A stretch of 64,000 nucleotides of DNA from Clostridium_AW sp963515715 (GTDB lineage Bacteria; Bacillota; Clostridia; Clostridiales; Clostridiaceae), in contig NZ_CAUPZS010000003.1 of assembly GCF_963515715.1 (NCBI RefSeq), forward strand, positions 62,001 through 126,000. Reading direction: 5' to 3'. Every line of letters begins with the position of its first letter. Positions within the stretch are counted from its first letter, which is position 1. Both the position numbers and the translations under genes were made by a program. Shown here piece by piece: positions 7,317-16,241 of this stretch. A model generated the notes under the pieces. The model searched no databases and had not been told where the DNA came from. It worked only from the letters and a program-made list of their open reading frames with translations.

Positions 7317-9209
7317 TTAATCATTCAGCTCCATCCACTTTTCAAACATTATGTCTAATTCTTCTTGAGTACTTGCTCTTTCCTTATCTAACTCTACTAA
7401 CTTATCATAGTCGCTTCCATTATTATTGATTTCATTGTCTATATTTTGTACTTTTCTTTCAAGTTCTTCTATTATCTTTTCTAATCTCTCCACTTCCTTC
7501 AACTTATTACTTACTATGTTTTTAGGCCTTTCTATATTTTGTGGTTTATTTATTTTATCTTTGCTAGAAATTTCTGTATTACTTCTTTTGATTTCTTTTT
7601 CCTTCTCCTTATAATATTCATAGTCTCCATAATAATTAATAATCTTTTTATCTTCTATTTCACATATCATTTCTGCAATTTTACTTATAAAAAATCTATC
7701 ATGAGATATAAAAAATATAGTTCCTTTAAACTCCATTAATGCTTCTTCAAGCATTTCTCTTGAATCTATATCGAGGTGGTTTGTAGGCTCATCAAGTATA
7801 AGCAGATTTATATCATTTTGAATTAATTTACAAAGTTTAAGCCTGCTTTTCTCCCCTCCTGAAAGACCTTTAACCTTTTTAAAAACACTCTCTCCATAAA
7901 ATAAAAATTTAGCTAATATTCCTCTAGCTGATCCCTCTGAAATAGTCATGTCTTCTCTAAATGTTTCAAGCACAGTTAGCTCTTCATTATCAAAGATTAT
8001 ATTCTGGGGAAGATATCCTATTTTAATATTAGACCCTAACTTTATTTCACCATAATCTGGTTTAAATTCTCCCAAAATTATTTTTACGATAGTTGACTTT
8101 CCACTTCCATTGTCTCCAATTAATGCTATACGCTCCTTATATTTAACATCCAAACTCACATCCTCTAATATTTTTTTATCACCAAAACTTTTTCCTATAC
8201 CTTTAAAACTTACTACATCCTTACCTGATCTATCAGTCTCGGCAAAATCTAACTGGATTTTAGGCTGATTCACCATTGGTTTATCAATTTTTTGTATTTT
8301 ATCTAACCTTTTTTGCATACTTTCTGCTCTTTTAAAAAACTTTTCATTATCCCCTTGAACGGCCCATTCTCTAAGCTGTTTTATAGCTTTTTCCATAGCT
8401 TTTATTTTTTTCTGTTGATCTTTATAAGCTTCAAATTGTTCAAAAACTCTTCTTTGTTTTTCTTTAACGTAATAAGAGTAATTACCATCATAAAGGGAGG
8501 TTTCTCCATCCTCTATTTCAACTATTTTCGTTACCACTCTATCTAAAAAATATCTGTCATGAGATATTACTATCACCGTACCTTTATATGCTTTAAGATA
8601 ACTTTCAAGCCATTCTATTGATGCCATATCCAAATGATTTGAAGGCTCATCAAGGAGCAGTACATCTGGATTTTGCAATAGAATTTTACCTAATATTACA
8701 ATAGTCTTTTCTCCACCACTTAAACTTATGAAGTCTCTATTTAAAAAATCCTCATTAAATTTTAATCCAGTGCAAATCTTGCTTAATTTTTCTTCTATTT
8801 CATAACCACCTTTTGCTTCATAAACTTCACTGAGCTGAGAATATTTTTTTAATGTATGCTCTAATTCTTCTGCATCTAAGGTAGCCATTTCCACTTCTAA
8901 TGTTTTTAGTTGTTTATTTATTTCATATTGAATTTCAAAGGCAGTTTTTAAAACATCCACTACTTTAAATTGTCCAGGGAAATTAGGTATTTGATCTAAA
9001 TATCCTACTACTGAATTCTTTCGTATAGTTATGGAACCTTTATCCTGTTTTTCAATACCTGCAATAATTTTAAAAACTGTAGTTTTACCAGTACCATTTC
9101 TCCCTATTAATCCAATTCTTTCTCCATATTGAGCTTCAAAAGTAATATTGCTAAAAATTCTATTACCTCCAAAATATTTTTCTACTTCTTTTAACGCTAA
9201 TTCTATCAT
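7317..9209 (-). CDS. ABC-F family ribosomal protection-type ATPase
   Basis: A 630-residue ABC-F protein with two ABC domains (Walker A GRNGTGKTT and GDNGSGKST, signatures LSGGE and LSGGE, Walker B VLLLDEPSNHLD and LLILDEPTNHLD), a basic linker around 245-315, and a long charged C-terminal coiled coil (about 545-630, rich in Lys/Glu, with ERLEKIIEELERKVQNIDNE). No membrane segments. The leader ORF and two hairpins upstream are the architecture of antibiotic-inducible ABC-F resistance genes, so a ribosome protection role against peptidyl-transferase drugs is a reasonable inference. The alternative is a housekeeping Uup-like protein, which shares the C-terminal coiled coil. Confidence 0.88.
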   Translation of the reverse strand: MIELALKEVEKYFGGNRIFSNITFEAQYGERIGLIGRNGTGKTTVFKIIAGIEKQDKGSITIRKNSVVGYLDQIPNFPGQFKVVDVLKTAFEIQYEINKQLKTLEVEMATLDAEELEHTLKKYSQLSEVYEAKGGYEIEEKLSKICTGLKFNEDFLNRDFISLSGGEKTIVILGKILLQNPDVLLLDEPSNHLDMASIEWLESYLKAYKGTVIVISHDRYFLDRVVTKIVEIEDGETSLYDGNYSYYVKEKQRRVFEQFEAYKDQQKKIKAMEKAIKQLREWAVQGDNEKFFKRAESMQKRLDKIQKIDKPMVNQPKIQLDFAETDRSGKDVVSFKGIGKSFGDKKILEDVSLDVKYKERIALIGDNGSGKSTIVKIILGEFKPDYGEIKLGSNIKIGYLPQNIIFDNEELTVLETFREDMTISEGSARGILAKFLFYGESVFKKVKGLSGGEKSRLKLCKLIQNDINLLILDEPTNHLDIDSREMLEEALMEFKGTIFFISHDRFFISKIAEMICEIEDKKIINYYGDYEYYKEKEKEIKRSNTEISSKDKINKPQNIERPKNIVSNKLKEVERLEKIIEELERKVQNIDNEINNNGSDYDKLVELDKERASTQEELDIMFEKWMELND

Positions 9210-9258
9210 AATTAACTCCTCCCTTATGTCTTAATTAATATTGATTTTTAAAAATAAT

Positions 9259-9291
9259 AAAACCCGAGCAAGAAACACTTACCCGAGTTTT
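9259..9291 (-). terminator. Leader hairpin 1 upstream of ABC-F gene
   Basis: On the minus strand a 14-bp stem (AAAACTCGGGTAAG with CTTGCTCGGGTTTT, three G-U pairs) with a five-base loop ends in a T run. On the plus strand the same three positions would be A-C mismatches, so the structure belongs to the minus-strand transcript. It lies 50 nt before the ABC-F start and could act as an attenuator. Confidence 0.7.
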
Positions 9292-9460
9292 GTATTTTGA
9301 AATTTAATACAAATCAATTATATAATCTAAGTTTTTTAATAAAATACCTAAATAAAGATATTTCATAAAAAATAATACCTATGACTAAAAGTTACATTTT
9401 TTAAAGATTATATATTAAACATAAATGAGTAGTTAACATTAGTTTTATCCTATCAAAACT

Positions 9461-9494
9461 AAAAAACCCAGGCAAGCTAATCCTTACCTGGGTT
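9461..9494 (-). terminator. Leader hairpin 2, terminator just after the leader ORF
   Basis: On the minus strand AACCCAGG-TAAG pairs with CTTG-CCTGGGTT, followed by six T (A run at 9461-9466). It begins 25 nt after the stop of the 48-codon leader ORF, the expected place for an attenuating terminator. Confidence 0.8.
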
Positions 9495-9519
9495 AAAAAT
9501 AACATAGATTATAATATAT

Positions 9520-9666
9520 TTAAGGCAAAGATAACTCACTTCTTTTTAGTACATTATTCAATTTTGGACAGACTCCTCCCGTAAAATCGAAATTAACATG
9601 TGTAATTCCAGATAATGACATTGGCAATCTATCTAAAATTGTGTTTACTAAAAAGAAATTCGCCAT
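9520..9666 (-). CDS. 48-residue leader peptide upstream of ABC-F gene
   Basis: ATG at 9664-9666 follows GGAGGTGAAAGGT, an excellent ribosome site. The peptide begins MANFFLVNTILDRLP, includes HVNFDFTGGVCP and ends SELSLP before TAA. It has no recognised domain. Position, size and the two following terminator-like hairpins point to a translated leader that senses ribosome stalling, as known for other ABC-F resistance genes. The rest of the 9210-9890 gap holds only these control elements. Confidence 0.65.
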   Translation of the reverse strand: MANFFLVNTILDRLPMSLSGITHVNFDFTGGVCPKLNNVLKRSELSLP

Positions 9667-9704
9667 ACCTTTCACCTCCATAAACCATTTAATTTAATAA
9701 ATTA

Positions 9705-9733
9705 ATCTTAGCATATTTCAAATTAACTTTCAA
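9705..9733 (-). promoter_or_regulatory. Probable promoter of the leader/ABC-F transcript
   Basis: Minus-strand TTGAAA (9728-9733), 17-nt spacer and an extended -10 TGCTAAGAT (TAAGAT at 9705-9710). It is placed about 40 nt before the leader ATG. TTGAAAGTTAA is repeated in this stretch. Confidence 0.5.
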
Positions 9734-9890
9734 ATTAACTTTCAATTCACATTTTTAAGCATATCCCATAGTTAACCAGTTCTAACTCTCAGCTTCGAGA
9801 ACCAACTTATCTTGTAAAAATAAATATTTGAGAATATATTTTAAAACATAATGGAACTGTGACAATTATAAAATGTTATATACTTTTTAT

Positions 9891-10757
9891 CTAACTTACC
9901 TCTTCTTTTTCCTTATATAAAAATACCATTAATGATGATCCTATGATTAAAAAATATCCTATTATACTATAAATATCTGGAACTTCTGCCCAGAGAAAAA
10001 AGGCTATTATCTGTGCAAATATTATGTTTGTATAGTTATATATAGAAACCTCTGAAGCAGGGGCGTATTTATAAGATATAGTTAAAGAAAATTGCGCTAT
10101 AGCAGCAAATATTCCTGCACTGATTAACATTATAAATTGATTTAAACTTAAAGGTACATAATTAAAAGGAATTATCATTATGGCTATTAAAGTTGAAATA
10201 AAGGAAAAATAAAAAACTATAATCTCTGAATTTTCCTTATCACCTAAATATCTAACAACGGTATAGGCTCCTCCTGAAAAGGCTGCAGAAGATATGCCAA
10301 TTATAGCTGGTATTACAGTCATGTCAAATTTAGGCTTCACTACAAATAATATACCTATGAATGCCAATATAAGAGCTGGTATTTGTATTTTAGGAAGTTT
10401 CTCTTTTAAAAACCATACCGCAAAAATTACAGTAAAAAAGGGATGAACTTTATTTAACATAGATGAATCTGCTAGAAGCATATTATCTATGCAATAAAAA
10501 TAAGTTATCATACCAATAGTTCCAAGAACCCCTCTTAAAATCAACTGCTTTCTATTCTCTTTCTTTCCCCATGGTTTTTGTTTTTTTCTAAATATTATAG
10601 CCGTGGAAACTATTAAGCTAACAAAATTTCTAAAAAACGTCTTCTCCACTGTAGGTATATCACCTGACATTTTTACCAAGGCGGCCATAAACGCAAAGCA
10701 TAATGAAGATAAAATCATATATGCAATAGCCCTACTTCTATTATTTGTTTCAGTCAA
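9891..10757 (-). CDS. DMT-superfamily transporter (two EamA domains)
   Basis: A 288-residue inner-membrane protein with about ten predicted helices in two repeated EamA domains (roughly 10-140 and 150-280). Motif-like features include a Lys-rich cytoplasmic loop after helix 2 and FLKEKLP at the end of the first repeat. Members export or import small metabolites such as amino acids or nucleotide sugars; the substrate here is unknown. Start is TTG at 10757, six to seven bases after AGGAGGATG. It is on the same strand as, and 30 nt after, the orphan histidine kinase gene, so the two may be co-transcribed. Confidence 0.85.
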   Translation of the reverse strand: MTETNNRSRAIAYMILSSLCFAFMAALVKMSGDIPTVEKTFFRNFVSLIVSTAIIFRKKQKPWGKKENRKQLILRGVLGTIGMITYFYCIDNMLLADSSMLNKVHPFFTVIFAVWFLKEKLPKIQIPALILAFIGILFVVKPKFDMTVIPAIIGISSAAFSGGAYTVVRYLGDKENSEIIVFYFSFISTLIAIMIIPFNYVPLSLNQFIMLISAGIFAAIAQFSLTISYKYAPASEVSIYNYTNIIFAQIIAFFLWAEVPDIYSIIGYFLIIGSSLMVFLYKEKEEVS

Positions 10758-10787
10758 TATTCATCCTCCTCATAAAATATGATGCTG

Positions 10788-12092
10788 TTATAGATATATG
10801 TCTGAAAACTCAATTTTGATTTTATCCAAGTCCGTAAAATGATAAAAATTATGATTTTCCATGGTACAGTTTTTTATAGGTAATTTTACTACAAATTCGC
10901 TTCCTTTGCCATATTCACTATTTACCCATACCTTCCCATTATGTACTTCCGCTAATGCTTTTACTAATGACAATCCAATGCCACTACCTTCATTTTTTCG
11001 ACATAATGATCTATCTGCTTGTTCAAATTTATCGAAAATTGCGTCTATTTTGTCGGATTTAATCCCAATTCCTGTATCTTTTACTGATATATAAATATGA
11101 TCATTTCTATCTTTTATTTTAACGAAAACTTGTCCACCTCTCTTAGTAAACTTCAATGCATTAGAAAGTAAATTCAACATTATTTTTTCAATTTTACCTC
11201 CATCACAAGCTAAATATTTTTCTTCAACATCTGTATCAAAAATTAGATCTATTCCTTTAGCTTTTGCATATTGAACTGAAGACATTGTAACATTTTCAAT
11301 TAAGCTTACTACATCTATATTCTCAATATTTAGTTCATAGCAACCAGCATCTATACTAGAAATGTCTAACGTATTGTCTGCTATTCTTAACAGTCTATAG
11401 CAATTCTTTTTCATAATATTGAAATATGTTTTAAGCAATGCTGAATTATCATTTTCAGAGTCATCTAAGACTAAATTACACATTTGTAATGCAGTATGTA
11501 TAACATTAATTGGTGTTTTTAATTCATGAGAGATGTTGAGCATTAATTCTTTCTTTAATTTTTGATATTCTAGAGCTTCATCTTTTCCCCTATTCTTATA
11601 ACTTAACATTTTATCCTCCATTGCAGAAATAGTATGTTTCCATAAAAATTTTATTATCTTTATTTTATCGTTATTAAAAACAAAAGTTTTAGTTCTATGC
11701 TCTAAATACAGTAATCCAATTAATTCATCATTATAAGCTATAGGCATGCATAATAAAGATTTTATACCGTTTTTCATAATATAAGAATTTTTATTATGTT
11801 TAAAATCATTTTCTCCATCGCTAATAATAATGGTCTCGGAGCGTCTTTTAACATAATATAATATTTCTTTGTAAATATCAACCATATTTTCTATAAAAAC
11901 CATATTGTTGTTTTTTTCAACATACATATTATTATTTTTAATAATAACTAAATATCCTTTTTCTGCTTCCGAATATTTTATAGATAATTTAAATAATTGG
12001 TAAAAAACTTCTTTCAAGTCAATGTTATCTGGCGAAAAATCTTTTTTAGATTCCACGCTATTTAAAGTACTATTAATGATATCTAAAATCAT
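10788..12092 (-). CDS. Soluble sensor histidine kinase with GAF domain (orphan)
   Basis: A cytoplasmic kinase with no membrane segment. An N-terminal GAF-like sensor region (about 25-165, with LLCMPIAYNDELIGLLYLEH) is followed by a HisKA domain with the phosphoacceptor in SHELKTPINV, then a HATPase domain with N box (LNLLSNALKFTKRGG), DTGIGI and GSGIGLSLVKALAE. No response regulator is adjacent, so its partner is elsewhere. Start chosen at ATG 12092, with AAGGGGG about 11 nt upstream; an in-frame ATG at 12143 lacks a ribosome site but would add 17 residues. Possible roles include a sporulation phosphorelay kinase, which in clostridia are often orphans, but this is only inference. Confidence 0.85.
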   Translation of the reverse strand: MILDIINSTLNSVESKKDFSPDNIDLKEVFYQLFKLSIKYSEAEKGYLVIIKNNNMYVEKNNNMVFIENMVDIYKEILYYVKRRSETIIISDGENDFKHNKNSYIMKNGIKSLLCMPIAYNDELIGLLYLEHRTKTFVFNNDKIKIIKFLWKHTISAMEDKMLSYKNRGKDEALEYQKLKKELMLNISHELKTPINVIHTALQMCNLVLDDSENDNSALLKTYFNIMKKNCYRLLRIADNTLDISSIDAGCYELNIENIDVVSLIENVTMSSVQYAKAKGIDLIFDTDVEEKYLACDGGKIEKIMLNLLSNALKFTKRGGQVFVKIKDRNDHIYISVKDTGIGIKSDKIDAIFDKFEQADRSLCRKNEGSGIGLSLVKALAEVHNGKVWVNSEYGKGSEFVVKLPIKNCTMENHNFYHFTDLDKIKIEFSDIYL

Positions 12093-12234
12093 TATTTTAG
12101 TTTGCCCCCTTTTTTTACATAAATTAACATCAAACTTTATCATTCTAATACACTACTAGCCCGCAAAAAATATTATATCAAAAATTTATACTCTTGTATC
12201 GAACAAGCATTCCATAATTATCTACAAAAAATTT

Positions 12235-12270
12235 AAAAAAGAGACCCTTTTTTAATAAAGAATCTCTTTT
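12235..12270 (-). terminator. Terminator of the VanS-like kinase gene
   Basis: AAAAGAGA (12237-12244) and TCTCTTTT (12263-12270) pair; T tract on the minus strand from the A run at 12235-12240. Confidence 0.75.
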
Positions 12271-12317
12271 ATATACAAAAATAATACGATAATGCATATA
12301 CTTTGATGTAATGTATT

Positions 12318-13928
12318 TTATTTTGTAGATATCTTTACAAAAAAAGTAACAATATTATCTTTAGATTCTGCCCATATTTCACCACCATGTAAATTTATAA
12401 TACTTTTTGAAATAGCTAGTCCCAAGCCACTTCCTCCTGTAATTTCAGCCCTTGATTTTTCTAATCTATAGAATCTTTCAAATATCTTATTTAAATCTTC
12501 TTCTTTTATATTATCCCCTCTGTTTGATATGCTAAACAAAGCGTAATCCTCAATTTTTTCAAGAGTAATTTTAATATCTCCTGGTTTATAACTGTATCTT
12601 ATTGCATTTACTATAAGGTTTTCAAATACTCTAGCTAACTTATCTCCATCAGCTGTTACTTTAATACTTTCATTTAGTAAATTTTTAGTTACATTTATCT
12701 TGTTTTCTTCAAATATAGGTACGAACTCCTCAGTCAACTGTTCTATTAACTCAGTTAAAGCTATCTCTGTTAAATTTAATTTTATACCATCACTAGTAAT
12801 CTTAGTGTATTCAAATAATTCATCTATTAATATCTTTAACTTTTCAGATTTATTATAAGCGATATCTATATATTCCATCATTTCTTCTTTATCGTTGTAT
12901 TTACTGTCTTTTATTAAATTTAAATATCCAAGTATTGAAGTTAGTGGTGTTCTTAAATCATGAGACACATTAGTAATAAGTTCGCCTTTAGTTTTCTCTA
13001 ATTCTCTTTCCTTTTCAATTTTATCTCTTAATTCCCCAGTCATAAAATTAATATTTTGAGCTAAATTCGCCAACTCATCTTCTCCTTTTTGCTCAATTCT
13101 AAAATTCAGCTGACCTCTTGCAATATACATAACACCTAGTGCTATTTCTTGTATATACCTTACTTTTTTCCCCGTTATAAAGTAAAAACTCACAATGAAA
13201 AATATTACAGATAATACTAGTGCAAAGAATGATTTTTGTTGAGTATAGTACTTTGTTTCAACATCTCCTCGAGGAGTTCCTTTTAGCACAGCATAGGCTC
13301 TACTATCAGAAAATCCAACAGGGTAAAAGGTTATAAACTCTCCCTTGCTGCTATCATAATTTTTTATTTGGTCATAATTATTTTTAAAGTTCATTGCATT
13401 TCTTATAACTGCGTGCATATCTAAATTGGTTTCCTCTGCATTATCAGTCTTATACATTACTTTCCCAGACTCATCAACTATTAGTATTTTATTTGAGTTA
13501 TGGTTATAATTATTCAATACCTCAAGTATAGCATCACCATTTTTAATGCTAATTTTTTTATTATCCAGATTATATCCTATATCTAAAACTGTATTAGACA
13601 TTTCTCTTATACTATTTTGATAGTTTACTTCAGAATAGGCCCTAGGTTTTGAAAAGAAGGAATTAGTTAGGGTAAAAAATATAAATGATAAGGATAAACA
13701 TACCCCAAATATAACAATAAGTTCCCAACGTATATCTTGATTAACTTTACTTTTTATATTGTAATATAAATCTAATGTTTTATTTTTAATCTCATTGAAA
13801 GGTTTGGTAGAGAATGCCCACAGTCCCCTAACAAGTTTAATAAAAAGTTTCCACATTACTCTAAAAGGTTTAGTAAAAAATCTCCATAGACCTCTAAAAA
13901 TACCTTTAAATATTCTTTTTAAAATCAT
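12318..13928 (-). CDS. Membrane sensor histidine kinase, HAMP-containing (VanS/PhoR-like)
   Basis: A 536-residue kinase. An unusual basic, Trp/Phe-rich N-terminal stretch of about 70 residues (repeats like GLWRFFTKPFRVMWK and GLWAFSTKPFNEIK) precedes the first membrane helix (about 73-92). An extracellular sensing region (about 93-230), a second helix (about 232-250), HAMP, HisKA with SHDLRTPLTSILGYL and HATPase with GSGLGLAISKSI follow. It is co-directional with and 18 nt downstream of its response regulator gene. The repeated amphipathic N-terminus suggests an extra membrane-surface anchor. The signal is unknown. Confidence 0.92.
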   Translation of the reverse strand: MILKRIFKGIFRGLWRFFTKPFRVMWKLFIKLVRGLWAFSTKPFNEIKNKTLDLYYNIKSKVNQDIRWELIVIFGVCLSLSFIFFTLTNSFFSKPRAYSEVNYQNSIREMSNTVLDIGYNLDNKKISIKNGDAILEVLNNYNHNSNKILIVDESGKVMYKTDNAEETNLDMHAVIRNAMNFKNNYDQIKNYDSSKGEFITFYPVGFSDSRAYAVLKGTPRGDVETKYYTQQKSFFALVLSVIFFIVSFYFITGKKVRYIQEIALGVMYIARGQLNFRIEQKGEDELANLAQNINFMTGELRDKIEKERELEKTKGELITNVSHDLRTPLTSILGYLNLIKDSKYNDKEEMMEYIDIAYNKSEKLKILIDELFEYTKITSDGIKLNLTEIALTELIEQLTEEFVPIFEENKINVTKNLLNESIKVTADGDKLARVFENLIVNAIRYSYKPGDIKITLEKIEDYALFSISNRGDNIKEEDLNKIFERFYRLEKSRAEITGGSGLGLAISKSIINLHGGEIWAESKDNIVTFFVKISTK

Positions 13929-13946
13929 GTTTCACCTCATGTGCTT

Positions 13947-14651
13947 TTACATATTTTCAACTTTGTATCCCACGCCCCAAACAGTTTTTATATATTTTGG
14001 TTTTCTAGAGTCTTCTTCAATCTTTTCCCTTAACTTTCTTATATGAACCATAACGGTATTGTCTGATTTAAAGAAATCTTCCTTCCATACCCTTTCATAT
14101 ATCTTTTCTATGCTAAATACAATGCCTTTATTTCTTGATAAAAGCTCTAAAATAGAAAATTCAATTGGAGTAAGCTTAATCTCCCTCTCTCCAACTCTCA
14201 CTTCACGGGTTGCTGTGTTTATTATAAGATCATCTATTTCAATAATATTTTCATCTTGAGCGGCTACTAAACTAGTATTAAATTTTTTATACCTTCTTAG
14301 CTGAGACTTTATTCTAGCAATAAGCTCTAATGGATTAAAAGGTTTTGTTACATAGTCATCTGCTCCAGCTGTTAGCCCCCATATTTTATCCATATCTTCA
14401 CTTTTAGCAGATAGCATAATTATAGGCATGCTCTTTTCTTCTCTAATTTTCATACATGCTTCCATGCCATCCATTTTAGGCATCATTATATCTAATACTA
14501 TTAAATCTATATCTTGGTTTTGTAAGTAATCTAAAGCTTCCATTCCATTGCCACACTTAATCACTTTATAACCTTCATTTTCTAGATATATCCCAATTAA
14601 ATCCCTTATTTCTTTTTCATCATCAACAATTAAAATAGTTTCTCTTGTCAT
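13947..14651 (-). CDS. OmpR-family response regulator (VanR-like)
   Basis: A 234-residue regulator: receiver domain (phospho-Asp in LIVLDIMMPKMDG, acidic pair VDDE near the start, Thr/Ser in MLSAKSED and Lys in VTKPFNPLEL), a linker at about 120-135, then a winged-helix DNA-binding domain (LTPIEFSILELL, DNTVMVHIRKLREKIE, TVWGVGYK). It is the first gene of the two-component operon, with AAGGAGG before the ATG. VanR-like in overall form, but no vancomycin resistance genes lie nearby, so the name indicates family only. Confidence 0.93.
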   Translation of the reverse strand: MTRETILIVDDEKEIRDLIGIYLENEGYKVIKCGNGMEALDYLQNQDIDLIVLDIMMPKMDGMEACMKIREEKSMPIIMLSAKSEDMDKIWGLTAGADDYVTKPFNPLELIARIKSQLRRYKKFNTSLVAAQDENIIEIDDLIINTATREVRVGEREIKLTPIEFSILELLSRNKGIVFSIEKIYERVWKEDFFKSDNTVMVHIRKLREKIEEDSRKPKYIKTVWGVGYKVENM

Positions 14652-14818
14652 AGCTAAAAGCCTCCTTCTATAACAACTTATCTTATACTATCATAAAACA
14701 ATTATGATAAATCTACAAATATTCTTAAAGTTTTCTTAAAAAAACTAGAACATACTTCTTAATTTAGTAATAGTCAGTGAAATATTTATTTTTCAATCTT
14801 GTTTTAAGACAAAAAACC

Positions 14819-14866
14819 GATTACACAATGAAGTGCCTTTTTCTGAAACCACTTCACTATGTAACC
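14819..14866. repeat. Dispersed hairpin repeat, copy E (divergent)
   Basis: Arms 14819-14835 and 14850-14866 pair over 17 positions; the three non-Watson-Crick positions would be G-U on the minus strand. The loop has GCC followed by five T as in other copies. The flank at 14884-14912 resembles the common downstream flank. It may also end transcription of the gene at 14931. Confidence 0.6.
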
Positions 14867-14930
14867 AGTCCTCATTTACACAATCAATTATTTTTTAGAA
14901 AGTTATAATTGCTAACTAGTCTGTCACGAC

Positions 14931-15428
14931 CTATATTTTGAAAATATCTTTAGAAACTCTTATTGCACTAGGTATTAGTTCAATTTTAACATGGCCTTCT
15001 GCTTCTTTTGCTGTAAGTTCAACTCTTATATTTTTACTGCCATCATTTGAAATTGTTATAGTATCCTCTATCTTACCCTTTTCATCAAATAATACTTTTT
15101 CTCCATTGTAAATTTTCAAATTTAATTCTCCATTATTAACATCACTTTTTATTTTCATATCATAATTAGCACTTTCAGTTACTATCTCTTTTAGATCCAT
15201 TCCATCAAAAAATTCAAATTTAATATCATATAAATCATTTTCACTATTGTCAGTCCACCATTTTGTGTACCCCGTCCAATCCACTTGCTTTATGTCAAAA
15301 CTATTTTCCCTATTAAAACTAATTTTTTCATCAATATTTTTGTTAAGATTGATATATCTGTAAACTCCTAAAGAACATACTAAAAAAGCAAATGTAATTC
15401 CTATTATAACTTTTTTATTCTTTTTCAT
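14931..15428 (-). CDS. Hypothetical membrane-anchored extracellular protein
   Basis: A 165-residue protein with a basic N-terminus (MKKNKK) and one hydrophobic segment at 7-25, then a mostly beta-rich, charged domain that should face outside. There is a Cys in the hydrophobic stretch, but its context (FLVCSLG) is a poor lipobox. The domain has repeated short strands (YDMKIKSDVNNGELNLKIYNGEKVLFDEKGKIEDTITIS). I do not recognise a family. GAGGAG precedes the ATG. It sits alone between the two-component system and the sigma-factor cassette on the same strand. Confidence 0.7.
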   Translation of the reverse strand: MKKNKKVIIGITFAFLVCSLGVYRYINLNKNIDEKISFNRENSFDIKQVDWTGYTKWWTDNSENDLYDIKFEFFDGMDLKEIVTESANYDMKIKSDVNNGELNLKIYNGEKVLFDEKGKIEDTITISNDGSKNIRVELTAKEAEGHVKIELIPSAIRVSKDIFKI

Positions 15429-15622
15429 TGTTAATCTCCTCTCTATATAATTTATGTGATAACTAATTAATTCCCCACTTTAAATCAAAAATTTCCTTAT
15501 ATGTTAATTATAACATATTATAAAAATAATTTTGAATACAAATATGAAACTAAGTACGTACCAATGGCATACTTAGTTTCATGTTTATAATATTAGAATT
15601 ATAACTTTCTACTATTCACTAA

Positions 15623-16219
15623 CTAACTTAAGTGATTTCCACAATAAGGGCACATACTCCAACCTTTTTCAACAGCCCTTCCACATTGAGAGCAGCTATT
15701 CTTTAAGTGGTTTCCGCAACTAGGGCATATATTATAATCTTCCCTCACATAACTTCCGCAGTTAAAACACTTTTTATTATTTGAAGTATAAGAACTTCTT
15801 ACTACCAAATATATTATTAACCCAATAAAATTAGGGACAAATATAACTACTAGTAACCATAGCCAAGGCTCCATCCCTCTACTTTGAGCATCATAATAAA
15901 CAAATCTTCCTATAACAATAAGTATTGTAATAGGTATTAAAAATACCAAAGGTATAAAGATCATAGCAGGAAATACTGCCCAAAATTCTTCTCCACCAAT
16001 GTGTCTGCTAGTAAAAATATTTGCCCCAAATAAGATAATGCCTAATCCCACTAAACCTACTAATACATAAAACAAAACCTTGAAAGGGTTTTTATTACTA
16101 TCATTATCATATGTTTTACCATTTTCATTTCTAGTACTTTGGAAAATTGCATATATTATAGCTCCTAGCACAACTAAGATAGCTATTGGAATAATAAAGA
16201 AAAAGGATAACATTCTCAT
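15623..16219 (-). CDS. Membrane protein with C-terminal double zinc ribbon
   Basis: A 198-residue protein with about four membrane helices (residues 5-25, 47-70, 82-110, 122-142) and a cytoplasmic C-terminus with two zinc ribbons built from CxxC pairs (CFNCGS, CPSCGN, CSQCGR, CPYCGN). The central membrane part (YYDAQSRGMEPWLWLLVVIFVPNFIGLIIYLVVRS) is similar to PLDc_N/SHOCT-type bacterial membrane proteins. It follows the anti-sigma-like gene by 22 nt and is likely in the same operon as the ECF sigma factor. No function is established. Confidence 0.8.
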   Translation of the reverse strand: MRMLSFFFIIPIAILVVLGAIIYAIFQSTRNENGKTYDNDSNKNPFKVLFYVLVGLVGLGIILFGANIFTSRHIGGEEFWAVFPAMIFIPLVFLIPITILIVIGRFVYYDAQSRGMEPWLWLLVVIFVPNFIGLIIYLVVRSSYTSNNKKCFNCGSYVREDYNICPSCGNHLKNSCSQCGRAVEKGWSMCPYCGNHLS

Positions 16220-16241
16220 AATATATCACACTCCTAATTTG

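Noticed and set aside
9775..9800. Hairpin at the end of the DMT transporter gene as terminator
   Set aside because: GTTCT/AGAAC arms are short and no T tract follows; not strong enough to list.
12318..14651. Vancomycin-resistance two-component system
   Set aside because: VanRS-like only in domain plan; no vanH, vanA/B or vanX type genes nearby.
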